From assembly GCF_019414865.1 (NCBI RefSeq), contig NZ_DXLG01000015.1:1-21709 (forward strand): 21,709 nucleotides of DNA, in the 5' to 3' direction. The translations under genes were made by a program, and so were the position numbers. Under the pieces are notes generated by a model. It was not told where the DNA came from. It saw only the letters and a program-made list of their open reading frames with translations, and searched no databases. Source of the DNA: Veillonella sp. (GTDB lineage: Bacteria > Bacillota > Negativicutes > Veillonellales > Veillonellaceae). Shown piece by piece: positions 14,489 through 21,044 of the stretch (positions are counted from its first letter, which is position 1; each line of letters starts with the position of its first letter).

Positions 14489-14510
14489 TTTCACACTTTA
14501 CTTAGTGAAA
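14489..14510. promoter_or_regulatory. Candidate operator upstream of dat
   Basis: TTTCAC (14489-14494), 10-nt spacer, GTGAAA (14505-14510). The repeat sits at about -31 to -53 from the predicted start and covers the -35 region, a position suited to a repressor. The TrpR-like protein in this operon is a possible ligand-responsive binder; that link is inference. Confidence 0.4.
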
Positions 14511-14527
14511 GATATAACTTAGATATA

Positions 14528-14574
14528 CAAAAATCCGCTAGGATACCATAGTTAAAAACTATATCCTAGCGGAT
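14528..14574 (-). terminator. Strong intrinsic terminator after the acyltransferase gene
   Basis: ATCCGCTAGGAT (14533-14544) pairs perfectly with ATCCTAGCGGAT (14563-14574). An inner 6-bp stem ATAGTT/AACTAT around an AAA loop gives about 18 bp with one 3-nt bulge. On the minus strand the stem is followed by a short T-tract. The plus-strand side also ends in GTATTTTT. The hairpin lies 80 nt beyond the acyltransferase stop and insulates it from the dat promoter. Confidence 0.85.
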
Positions 14575-14655
14575 GTATTTTTAATTATATAATTTTCCCT
14601 AACACAATACGTTCAAGTAATACGTGCTTAGTTCAAACTGAAAGTCTTGTACAAA

Positions 14656-15777
14656 TCAGTGTCCCAATATAAATTTACGTAATGGTTTAGGTACATGGTT
14701 TAATATCACGGTAGTCAAATAGGACAGGCCTAGCGCCATCACATACATAGCTAGCACATTAACTACGGTATACAAAAGATTGTATTTAGCCATCACGCCA
14801 GAGATGATCAACAACCAGAATGGATGTGCTAAATAAATACCGTAGGACTTATCCCCTATTTCTGACCAAGTAGATTCCATAGTCGCATTCATTGGTAAGG
14901 TTTGGAATAAGAACAGACTAAATAGCGTTCCCAATCCCGTATAGAGAACACCCATTGGGCTCATTTGATGAACTGTATAGATTGCTTCTAGAACAGTATA
15001 ATGCCATACGTCCATGACATAGTAATAGGATCCGAGCATCAATAAAATAGAACCTACCGCACTAACACCTAACAAGTAGCGATAGCGCCACATATATTCG
15101 CATACCGTTTCATAGCGCTCAGCACATACAGCCCCCAACAGGAATATCCACACATAATGGATAACCCAATAGTTAAGTCTCATGTCAAAAAGATATTTCA
15201 ACACAGGGTTATTACTAAAGTATTCTGTTACCCAACGGCCGAGCATGTAAGACGAAACATAATCGATGCCAACTTGGATGATAAATAGTAATACCATCCA
15301 GAATACAGGACGTTTTAAGATGACTTTCACCATAGCCCGCCATAGCGGCATCATCACGTAGAACCATAAGAGGATAACCATAAAGTATAAATGATACATA
15401 GACGTACCAAATAATAGATTTACAGCCAATGGTCCCGGATGCAAATTACCTAGATTATGCGCCGTTAGTCCCGTGTAGAGCAAATAAAATATGGACCACG
15501 TAATATATGGAAATAGCACCACCTGAATACGGCGGTGCATAAATTCCTTATATGAGAATGGTCCCTCTACAGATGTGTGGTAGAACAATCCAAATGCAGA
15601 GAGGAAGAAAAATGCTGGTACTCCAAAGCGCGATAGAATTTCTAAGACACTAATGAGTTCTAAATTTACAAAAGGATTTTGTAATGCGTAAGAACCTACA
15701 TGAATGCCGATAACACCGAGCATACAGAGGCCACGCATATATGTAATTTCCGGTAAAAATGCTTTTTTCATGTCCAT
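14656..15777 (-). CDS. Acyltransferase-3 family membrane protein
   Basis: A roughly 373-residue polytopic membrane protein (about ten hydrophobic segments) of the acyltransferase-3/OafA-like family, which moves acetyl or other acyl groups to cell-surface sugars. It opens MKKAFLPEITYMRGLCMLGVIGIHV (seen in pieces: YMRG with the conserved Arg, GIHVGSY with the catalytic His). The usual FGVPAFFFLSAFGLFY follows. Two ATGs compete: 15777 (MDMKK) and 15771 (MKK). AGGG is only about a base from the first but 7 nt from the second, so 15771 is probably the real start. It is separated by 10 nt from the DUF4127 gene and co-transcribed with it, so the pair may act on an envelope polymer. No attached SGNH domain is present. 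Confidence 0.87.
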   Translation of the reverse strand: MDMKKAFLPEITYMRGLCMLGVIGIHVGSYALQNPFVNLELISVLEILSRFGVPAFFFLSAFGLFYHTSVEGPFSYKEFMHRRIQVVLFPYITWSIFYLLYTGLTAHNLGNLHPGPLAVNLLFGTSMYHLYFMVILLWFYVMMPLWRAMVKVILKRPVFWMVLLFIIQVGIDYVSSYMLGRWVTEYFSNNPVLKYLFDMRLNYWVIHYVWIFLLGAVCAERYETVCEYMWRYRYLLGVSAVGSILLMLGSYYYVMDVWHYTVLEAIYTVHQMSPMGVLYTGLGTLFSLFLFQTLPMNATMESTWSEIGDKSYGIYLAHPFWLLIISGVMAKYNLLYTVVNVLAMYVMALGLSYLTTVILNHVPKPLRKFILGH

Positions 15778-15787
15778 TCCCTATTCA

Positions 15788-17602
15788 TTATTGACCAGGT
15801 ACAACTGCAGGTGTTGGCACAAGGCGTGGACCTTGAGATGTTGTAGCCGGTTGTTTAACTACTGGAATTACAGATGATATAGTTTGAGCAGCTGTTTTCT
15901 TCGCTGGTTGAGCAGGTTGTGCTGGCGCAGCTTGACCATTCGCTTTAGCTGCTTCCTCAGCCTTAGCCTTAGCTTCTGCCTCAGCTTTAGCTTTCGCTTC
16001 TGCTTCACGTTTCAAGCGCAATTCTTTTTCAAGAGGTACCACTGGTTTGTCGTAAACAGTGATATCTGTTTCGAATAGACGACCCCAAGGGAATGTAGCT
16101 TTTACTGTACGAGGATCGATTTTGAGATATTTTTCAGCGAAATCTTGAATTCGTTCGCCTAAGTAGCTTTCAAGACGTTCATTTAACTCGCCAGAATAAC
16201 GTACATTATCTGTGCGAATAGAGTCTTGCATACGGTAAATATCTTTGCGGATATTTGCTTGGTACGCCCAGTTATCCAAATATTGTTGAGTCAACATTTT
16301 GCGGTGACCTTCTGGGCTCATAGTTTTGAGCAATACCCCTTGCGCAATGGCGTAGCCTACCGTATTACTTGCAGTATTCCAACCATTGTACGCACCGATT
16401 TTGTATAACATATCGCGTTTGTACAAAGCAGCTACTAATGTATTGTCCGCACCATTGTTATAAGCAATATCAGCAATGCTTACGTTTACACCAGAATCAA
16501 CAGATTGTTGAATTCGATCTACGAAAGCATTTGTAGAATTAGAAATCATCGGGAAGTTCTCGAAGCTTTCAGATTCACCAGTACTTGTAGTAAGTGGTGT
16601 ATTTACTGCTAACAACACAGTTGGTTTACCTTGTGTCACCATAGTGCCACCTACGGCCTCAACGTGTTGAGCAATTGTTTTATCAATCGTTTGGTCTTCG
16701 TAACCTGGCAATGTTTTACCGCCACCACCGAGTGGGTAAATTACAGAGAATGTAGGTTTTTCTGTACTTTCATCTGTACGAGAACGAGCCATCAACAAGA
16801 GCCCAAGTTGGTCGGCACCAGGGAAGCTACCATATTTCTCAGCAGGAATATCCTTAGAGTATTTACTTAAGTAACGACCTTCTAATGCAGATTGGGACAA
16901 TTGAGATGTATCATCATGGCCCAATGCAAAGTAATCGAATACACCGCTACGAGTTTCGTCGATCAACTCTTTGTTGATTTTCATATTTTTTTGACGGCGG
17001 TCAAACCAGTCTTGTAAATATTCTATAGGAACAGAGGCTTGTAAGCTCATCAATTTTTGAGTTTCCTCTTGTGTTAAGGAGCCAGAATCTAATTTATCTT
17101 GCAATGCTGCAATTTGGAAGATAGTAGGACCGTATTCCGCATAATAAGCTGGTTCAGTGCCGCCACCACTAGCACGTGGAGAACGCATTACAGTGCCAAA
17201 ACCATAAATACGCACGTTTTTATTACGAGCTTTTAAGGATTCAATACGTTTTAAACGGCTTTCCAATGTAGTAAGTGGAATGTTGTGTTTACGAGAGTCT
17301 ACAAGACCACCATAAATAAGCGTATCTGTACTCAATACCATCACATCAGCACGACCTGCATTTTGTTCAACCCAAGCCATGATTTGATCTGCTTGACCTT
17401 GGTAATTCTTACCAGAAATCAAGTTCTGAGGTGGTGTCAATATAGTCATACCTGCTTCGCGAGCTGTATCTACAGTATATTGTAAGCTTACAGGGCGATC
17501 ATCTTGAGGTACATACAACACGGTTTCCGCATCAATTTTAATAGATGTACCAGTAGCGATAGCTGCAGCCATAAGTGCTACTTTCAACCATTTATTCGTC
17601 AT
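15788..17602 (-). CDS. Secreted DUF4127 family protein with a low-complexity tail
   Basis: A 604-residue protein with a signal peptide (MTNKWLKVALMAAAIATGTS, cleavage likely after the IDA near residue 25). The DUF4127 body starts ETVLYVPQDDRPVSLQYT and continues through STDTLIYGGLVDSRK, FALGHDDTSQ and SIADIAYNNGADN, to about residue 525. The conserved YVPxDxRP start and GHDDTS suggest a hydrolase-like surface enzyme, but function is not established. From about residue 528 the chain is repetitive: an Ala/Lys/Glu helix (EAEAKAKAEAEAKAKAEEAA), then a Pro/Ala linker and a Thr/Pro-rich end, resembling an envelope-spanning stalk. Two stop codons in a row (TAA TGA) end the gene. It precedes the acyltransferase gene by 10 nt, which suggests envelope work. 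Confidence 0.88.
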   Translation of the reverse strand: MTNKWLKVALMAAAIATGTSIKIDAETVLYVPQDDRPVSLQYTVDTAREAGMTILTPPQNLISGKNYQGQADQIMAWVEQNAGRADVMVLSTDTLIYGGLVDSRKHNIPLTTLESRLKRIESLKARNKNVRIYGFGTVMRSPRASGGGTEPAYYAEYGPTIFQIAALQDKLDSGSLTQEETQKLMSLQASVPIEYLQDWFDRRQKNMKINKELIDETRSGVFDYFALGHDDTSQLSQSALEGRYLSKYSKDIPAEKYGSFPGADQLGLLLMARSRTDESTEKPTFSVIYPLGGGGKTLPGYEDQTIDKTIAQHVEAVGGTMVTQGKPTVLLAVNTPLTTSTGESESFENFPMISNSTNAFVDRIQQSVDSGVNVSIADIAYNNGADNTLVAALYKRDMLYKIGAYNGWNTASNTVGYAIAQGVLLKTMSPEGHRKMLTQQYLDNWAYQANIRKDIYRMQDSIRTDNVRYSGELNERLESYLGERIQDFAEKYLKIDPRTVKATFPWGRLFETDITVYDKPVVPLEKELRLKREAEAKAKAEAEAKAKAEEAAKANGQAAPAQPAQPAKKTAAQTISSVIPVVKQPATTSQGPRLVPTPAVVPGQ

Positions 17603-17624
17603 AAATCAAATCTCCTTCTGTGCA

Positions 17625-17643
17625 GCGAGTATTCCCGACTCGC
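17625..17643 (-). other. Leader hairpin before the DUF4127 gene
   Basis: GCGAGT (17625-17630), 7-nt loop, ACTCGC (17638-17643), 22-40 nt upstream of ATG 17602 and close to the ribosome site AAGGAG. It may affect mRNA stability or translation. Confidence 0.4.
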
Positions 17644-17713
17644 GAAATTAACTGTTTTATAATACTCTCTTTTTCTGACACTTTTATGAAATGTTCATAT
17701 GCTCAATAGTATA

Positions 17714-17741
17714 ATTATATCATTTGACTATTATTTCGCAA
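17714..17741 (-). promoter_or_regulatory. Promoter of the DUF4127-acyltransferase operon
   Basis: The minus strand has TATAAT (17714-17719) with TGA directly before it (extended -10, TGATATAAT), and a partial -35 TTGCGA (17736-17741) at 16 nt. The -35 overlaps the last codons of the TRIC-family gene. The predicted leader is about 105 nt long. Confidence 0.65.
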
Positions 17742-18378
17742 CCGGCTTGGTTTTTCCTACCTTAGGCAGACTCCAATTGTACTTGAGGGCCAGTAGACGG
17801 ATAACGAGTACTACTGTGAAAGCACCATATACGGCCATATTGTCCCAACTCGATGTAACCATAAGATAATAAACGATGCCTCCAATAATACTAGGCAAGG
17901 CATATACATCCTCTTTCAAAACAGATGGGATGCGTTGCGCCAACATATCGCGGATAATACCGCCACCAACAGCAGTGATTGTACCGAGCAACACAATAAA
18001 GATAGGCAACTCTGGATAGAGTTTAAAACCTGCCGAAGCACCTGTTACGGTAAATGATGCTAATCCTAACGCATCGGCCAACAAGTAACTAGCTCGACTA
18101 CGAGGTCCCATCGCATGCTTGCGATATCGGCTGTTATAAATCAAGAACACGATAACAGTTACCACTAAAACAACGGTAACATACACTATATTTCGCAATG
18201 AATTCGGCGGAAAATAGCCGAGCAACACGTCCCGTACAATACCACCACCAATAGCAGTAGCCAATGCAAGGACAGTCATACCAAATATATCCATCTTCCG
18301 GGATACCCCAACGAGTGCACCGGATACAGCAAAGGCAATGGTGCCAATCATATCAAATATATACCAAATAATGTCCAT
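17731..18378 (-). CDS. TRIC-family (UPF0126/YicG-like) cation channel protein
   Basis: A membrane protein with two homologous three-helix TRIC repeats: ISGALVG-type AVSGALVGVSRKMDIFG with GGGIVRDVLLG in the first, and VTGASAGFKLY with GGGIIRDMLAQRIP in the second. Prokaryotic relatives form trimeric channels reported to conduct K+ or Na+. The open frame extends up to an ATG-like codon at 18468. I take ATG 18378 (MDIIWYIFDMIG, 215 aa, the usual family length) as the start because TTTGGGGG is placed just upstream and the extended part would cross the promoter and the tadA start. The gene is divergent from tadA and followed by the DUF4127 operon on the same strand. Confidence 0.9.
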   Translation of the reverse strand: MDIIWYIFDMIGTIAFAVSGALVGVSRKMDIFGMTVLALATAIGGGIVRDVLLGYFPPNSLRNIVYVTVVLVVTVIVFLIYNSRYRKHAMGPRSRASYLLADALGLASFTVTGASAGFKLYPELPIFIVLLGTITAVGGGIIRDMLAQRIPSVLKEDVYALPSIIGGIVYYLMVTSSWDNMAVYGAFTVVLVIRLLALKYNWSLPKVGKTKPVAK

Positions 18379-18438
18379 AATTCCCCCAAATAATCTATTC
18401 GCATAACTGCGTACACTATGATAGACTTTATGTAAGAT

Positions 18439-18468
18439 ATTATACATGAAGAGGTATGCCAATGACAA
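18439..18468 (-). promoter_or_regulatory. Promoter of the TRIC gene lying across the tadA start
   Basis: The minus strand has TTGTCA (18463-18468, 5 of 6 to consensus), an 18-nt spacer and TATAAT (18439-18444). The -35 covers the tadA start codon and the spacer covers its ribosome site, so this promoter and tadA expression overlap physically. The leader would be about 52 nt. Confidence 0.6.
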
Positions 18469-19007
18469 AAGACATTACACCTACAGACATTGAAAATATG
18501 GATGAACGCACACGGGACGAATATTTTATGTCCATAGCCATGGAAGAAGCTCACAAAGCTTATGAACTTGGAGAAATCCCTATCGGTGCCATTCTCGTAA
18601 AAGATAATACTATCGTTTCACGCCACCACAATCGTCGTGAACTCGATCATGATGCAACGGCCCATGCAGAGGTCCTCGTAATCCGCGAAGCATGCGATGT
18701 TCTCAAGCGCTGGCGGTTGACTGGTTGTACCCTGTATGTTACGATAGAGCCGTGTCCGATGTGCGCTGGAGCCATTATTAACAGTCGTATAGACCGTGTT
18801 GTATATGGTGCAAGTGATTACAAAGGAGGCGCCGTAGAATCGCTATTCAATGTGCTCTCTCATCCTGGTTTAAATCATGAACCAGAACTAGCATCTGGTG
18901 TGCTTGGTGATGAATGTAGCCAAATCATGAAAGACTTCTTTAAAGAGCGCCGTAAAGCACGGAGGAGTACCCAAGAGGCTGAAGGGTCCGCACTCGAAAT
19001 GCGGTAG
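18462..19007 (+). CDS. tadA: tRNA-specific adenosine deaminase; 3' end overlaps a tRNA gene
   Basis: TadA deaminates A34 to inosine in tRNA-Arg(ACG) and is usually essential. The zinc site is complete: HAE (68-70, with the catalytic Glu70) and PCPMC (97-101), with IPIGAILV before it. I take the second ATG (18462, MTKDITPT, 181 aa) because GAGG lies 7 nt before it and only one base before the ATG at 18456. The family normally ends around the FFKERRK region (residues 159-165). Here the frame runs on for 15 more residues (167-181) inside the tRNA-Ser gene and stops at TAG 19005-19007 in its variable arm. The tail QEAEGSALEMR is therefore encoded by tRNA sequence. Confidence 0.95.
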   Translation: MTKDITPTDIENMDERTRDEYFMSIAMEEAHKAYELGEIPIGAILVKDNTIVSRHHNRRELDHDATAHAEVLVIREACDVLKRWRLTGCTLYVTIEPCPMCAGAIINSRIDRVVYGASDYKGGAVESLFNVLSHPGLNHEPELASGVLGDECSQIMKDFFKERRKARRSTQEAEGSALEMR

Positions 19008-19051
19008 GTCGGGCAACCGGCGCGGGGGTTCAAATCCCTCCTCCTCTGCCA
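18961..19051 (+). tRNA. tRNA-Ser (anticodon CGA), overlapping the end of tadA
   Basis: A 91-nt class II tRNA with encoded CCA. The acceptor GGAGGAG (18961-18967) pairs with CTCCTCT (last pair G-U), followed by G and CCA (19049-19051). The D arm is CCC/GGG; the anticodon stem CCGCA/TGCGG flanks the loop CTCGAAA (anticodon CGA, reading UCG). The long variable arm GTCGG-GCAA-CCGGC is typical of serine tRNA, and the T arm holds TTCAAAT. The first 47 nt are also tadA coding sequence. A perfect terminator follows. Confidence 0.95.
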
Positions 19052-19064
19052 ACTGAACTATATA

Positions 19065-19093
19065 AAGCGCTAACCATGGTTAGCGCTTTTTTT
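19065..19093 (+). terminator. Intrinsic terminator after tadA/tRNA-Ser
   Basis: A 24-nt perfect palindrome (19065-19088) with arms AAGCGCTAA and TTAGCGCTT around CCATGG, running into seven Ts (19087-19093). It ends the tadA-tRNA transcript 14 nt after the CCA. Confidence 0.92.
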
Positions 19094-19125
19094 GTATTTA
19101 TAACTATTTTTATAACCATTTGGGG

Positions 19126-19131
19126 TATAAT
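19126..19131 (+). promoter_or_regulatory. Probable -10 box of the MFS gene
   Basis: TATAAT, 52 nt upstream of ATG 19184, between the tRNA terminator and the gene. No good -35 is seen at 16-18 nt. Confidence 0.5.
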
Positions 19132-19154
19132 ATAAGAAATACAATTTATAATAA

Positions 19155-19176
19155 TCTCCTCATAAACTCAAGGGGA
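19155..19176 (+). promoter_or_regulatory. Possible ribosome-site-masking hairpin before the MFS gene
   Basis: TCTCCT (19155-19160) can pair with AGGGGA (19171-19176), the ribosome site of the MFS gene, over 6 bp with one wobble and a 10-nt loop. It is short and could be chance. Confidence 0.25.
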
Positions 19177-19183
19177 CACTACT

Positions 19184-20371
19184 ATGAAAAAATATTACCC
19201 TTATCTCATTACAGTGAGTCACATGATCAACGACTCCTGTCAAAGTGTGTTGCCTGCCCTCTTACCTCTGTTCATTTATACCTATGGACTGAGCTTAGAG
19301 CAAGCAGGTTTTCTCATCTTAGCTAATACAGCGTTATCATCATTATTACAGCCTTTACTAGGTTATATATCAGACAAGATCAATCAACCGCGGCTCATTG
19401 CCTTCGGCGTTTTATTATCTGCATGTAGTACAGGTATGATGGGCTTTGTTACCTCTTATGAAAGCCTCCTTGTTTGTGCTACATTAGCTGGCGTTGGCTC
19501 TTCCATTTTCCATCCTGAAGGCGCGAAGATTATGAATCGTCTCGGTGGTGGCAAGAAAGGTAAGGCCATGGGGACCTTTGCTATCGGCGGCAGCTCAGGA
19601 TTCGCCTTTGGTCCACTCTTTGCAGGTGCTATCGCCTATACAGTGGGCCCACATGGATTAGCGGCTTTCACCGTAGTAGGTATTATTATATCTACTATAT
19701 TGTTCGTACTAATGCCTCGCATCGTAGCTCATGCACGTACTATCGACCAAGCAGTAGCTACTGAAAATCCAACAGTGGCGGCAAAACCGCTGAAGAACTA
19801 CTGGAAATACTTTGGCATCTTGTTCATTATTATCTTGAGCCAATCAGTAAACTTCCGCGTTATTAATGCGTTTATTCCGATTTTCTGGACTCGCGAACTC
19901 GGTACAAGCCCTGAACAAGGTAGCTTTGCATTAACCGTATTCTTTAGTATCGGCATCTTCATGACTTATATTGGCGGTCTATTGGGCGATAAATATGGTC
20001 CTATCAAAATTATCAGACTATCCCTATTAGTTTGGTTACCTGCTATGTTCCTATTAACAGAGGTGCCAACCTTCTCACCACTCATCATGATGCCTGTAGC
20101 CTACTTGCTACTACTCATGATTGGTGCTGCTAAAGCAATTAGCTACAGCCCAGTTATCGTACTAGGTCAAACATATCTAGCCAAAAGTATCGGCTTTGCA
20201 TCGGGTATCACCCTCGGCGTGAGCCAAACTATCGGTGGCGTCATCGCTCCTGTCGTAGGTAACCTAGCAGATACCTACTCCTTACCGGTAGCTATGATGA
20301 CACTCGTGCCATTCCTCGTAATGGGCCTTGGGGCATCATTAATACTTAAAGATCCTAAAAAATTACAATAG
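19184..20371 (+). CDS. MFS transporter, fosmidomycin-resistance (Fsr)-like
   Basis: A 395-residue protein with twelve predicted membrane helices and the major-facilitator inter-helix loop (GYISDKINQPRLI). The N-terminus YLITVSHMINDSCQSVLPAL and the block AGVGSSIFHPEGAKIMNRLG are hallmarks of the Fsr family, drug exporters in the inner membrane first known from fosmidomycin resistance in E. coli. The natural substrate is unknown. The start ATG 19184 has AAGGGGA upstream. It is monocistronic: a terminator and -10 box precede it, and a bidirectional terminator separates it from the converging RloB-like gene. Confidence 0.92.
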   Translation: MKKYYPYLITVSHMINDSCQSVLPALLPLFIYTYGLSLEQAGFLILANTALSSLLQPLLGYISDKINQPRLIAFGVLLSACSTGMMGFVTSYESLLVCATLAGVGSSIFHPEGAKIMNRLGGGKKGKAMGTFAIGGSSGFAFGPLFAGAIAYTVGPHGLAAFTVVGIIISTILFVLMPRIVAHARTIDQAVATENPTVAAKPLKNYWKYFGILFIIILSQSVNFRVINAFIPIFWTRELGTSPEQGSFALTVFFSIGIFMTYIGGLLGDKYGPIKIIRLSLLVWLPAMFLLTEVPTFSPLIMMPVAYLLLLMIGAAKAISYSPVIVLGQTYLAKSIGFASGITLGVSQTIGGVIAPVVGNLADTYSLPVAMMTLVPFLVMGLGASLILKDPKKLQ

Positions 20372-20413
20372 AGAAAAAGCAGCTGTTTCAAAATAGAAAC
20401 AACTGCTTTTTCT
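20372..20413. terminator. Bidirectional terminator between the MFS and RloB-like genes
   Basis: AGAAAAAGCAG (20372-20382) pairs with CTGCTTTTTCT (20403-20413), and TGTTTC (20384-20389) with GAAACA (20396-20401), with a single C-A mismatch and a 6-nt loop. The A/T flanks of the stem give a T-tract in both directions. It begins right after the MFS stop and ends 3 nt from the stop of the converging gene. Confidence 0.88.
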
Positions 20414-20416
20414 AAT

Positions 20417-21034
20417 TTATAATCCATTAATTAATTCTTGCAAAAAAATTCCTACATTTGTACACTGCCGATCAAAACACAACTCTCTAATAGAGCTTGT
20501 ATTATTATTAGCAGTATCTATAGGATGTTCAGCGGAATTAATTATTTTATCAATCTGTATCGAATTGCCTTTTTGATACTCTTCACCCAAATGCCGTGAT
20601 AGTTCACGTATATTTCTATCATTATCAGCACTAGAATCTACTGGCCTCGATGTCATTTGTTGATAATAAGCCAATAACCAAACTTCAATTGCAACATTAG
20701 AAAATACTAGTCTCGTATCATCATTTTGATTGATCTCACGCTGTATTTTTTGATATTCCGAACTAGTTAAATTATCTCGGTCTATAATAATATAATAACT
20801 TTCATAACTTCTATGATTAGTCACTTCAAAAGTATGTGCCTCAGATAAACCAAAAGAAACCGCACTACCACCACTTGGAGGTACTCGTTTTATAGTTTTG
20901 GCAGATATCTTAAATCTTTGAAAAATAGTTTTAAAGTAAGCTTCTTCCGTCTGACCATCAACAATCAATAAGTATTTTAATTGCTTCGGATTATTTTTAG
21001 ATGCTCTCGCCAAAATGAACACTCTCACTTTCAA
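20417..21034 (-). CDS. RloB-like Toprim-type protein, putative phage defence
   Basis: A protein of at most 205 residues resembling RloB. It has an N-terminal KYLLIVDGQTEEAYFKTIF (Toprim-type acidic motif with TEE), then SYYIIIDRDNL (DxD motif) and SNVAIEVWLLAYYQ. The Toprim-like fold suggests a metal-dependent nuclease. RloB-type proteins occur next to AAA15-type ATPases (RloA), and similar pairs act as abortive-infection systems such as AbiL; PARIS has the same ATPase-plus-Toprim logic with a different nuclease family. The frame opens at TTG 21034; a start at TTG 21013 (giving MARASKNNPKQLKYLL, 198 aa) better resembles the usual MAR-type RloB N-terminus. No ATG is available. It is AT-rich like its partner, and the gap to the ATPase gene is about 10-30 nt depending on start. 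Confidence 0.78.
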   Translation of the reverse strand: MKVRVFILARASKNNPKQLKYLLIVDGQTEEAYFKTIFQRFKISAKTIKRVPPSGGSAVSFGLSEAHTFEVTNHRSYESYYIIIDRDNLTSSEYQKIQREINQNDDTRLVFSNVAIEVWLLAYYQQMTSRPVDSSADNDRNIRELSRHLGEEYQKGNSIQIDKIINSAEHPIDTANNNTSSIRELCFDRQCTNVGIFLQELINGL

Positions 21035-21044
21035 TACTTATATA

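Noticed and set aside
18379..18468. Longer N-terminus for the TRIC-family protein
   Set aside because: The extension crosses its own likely promoter and the tadA start; ATG 18378 gives the usual length and has a ribosome site.
19029..19051. tRNA-Ser 3' end as an attachment site for an island carrying the defence genes
   Set aside because: No second copy of the tRNA 3' end, and no integrase, is seen in the window; the MFS gene also lies between the tRNA and the AT-rich genes.
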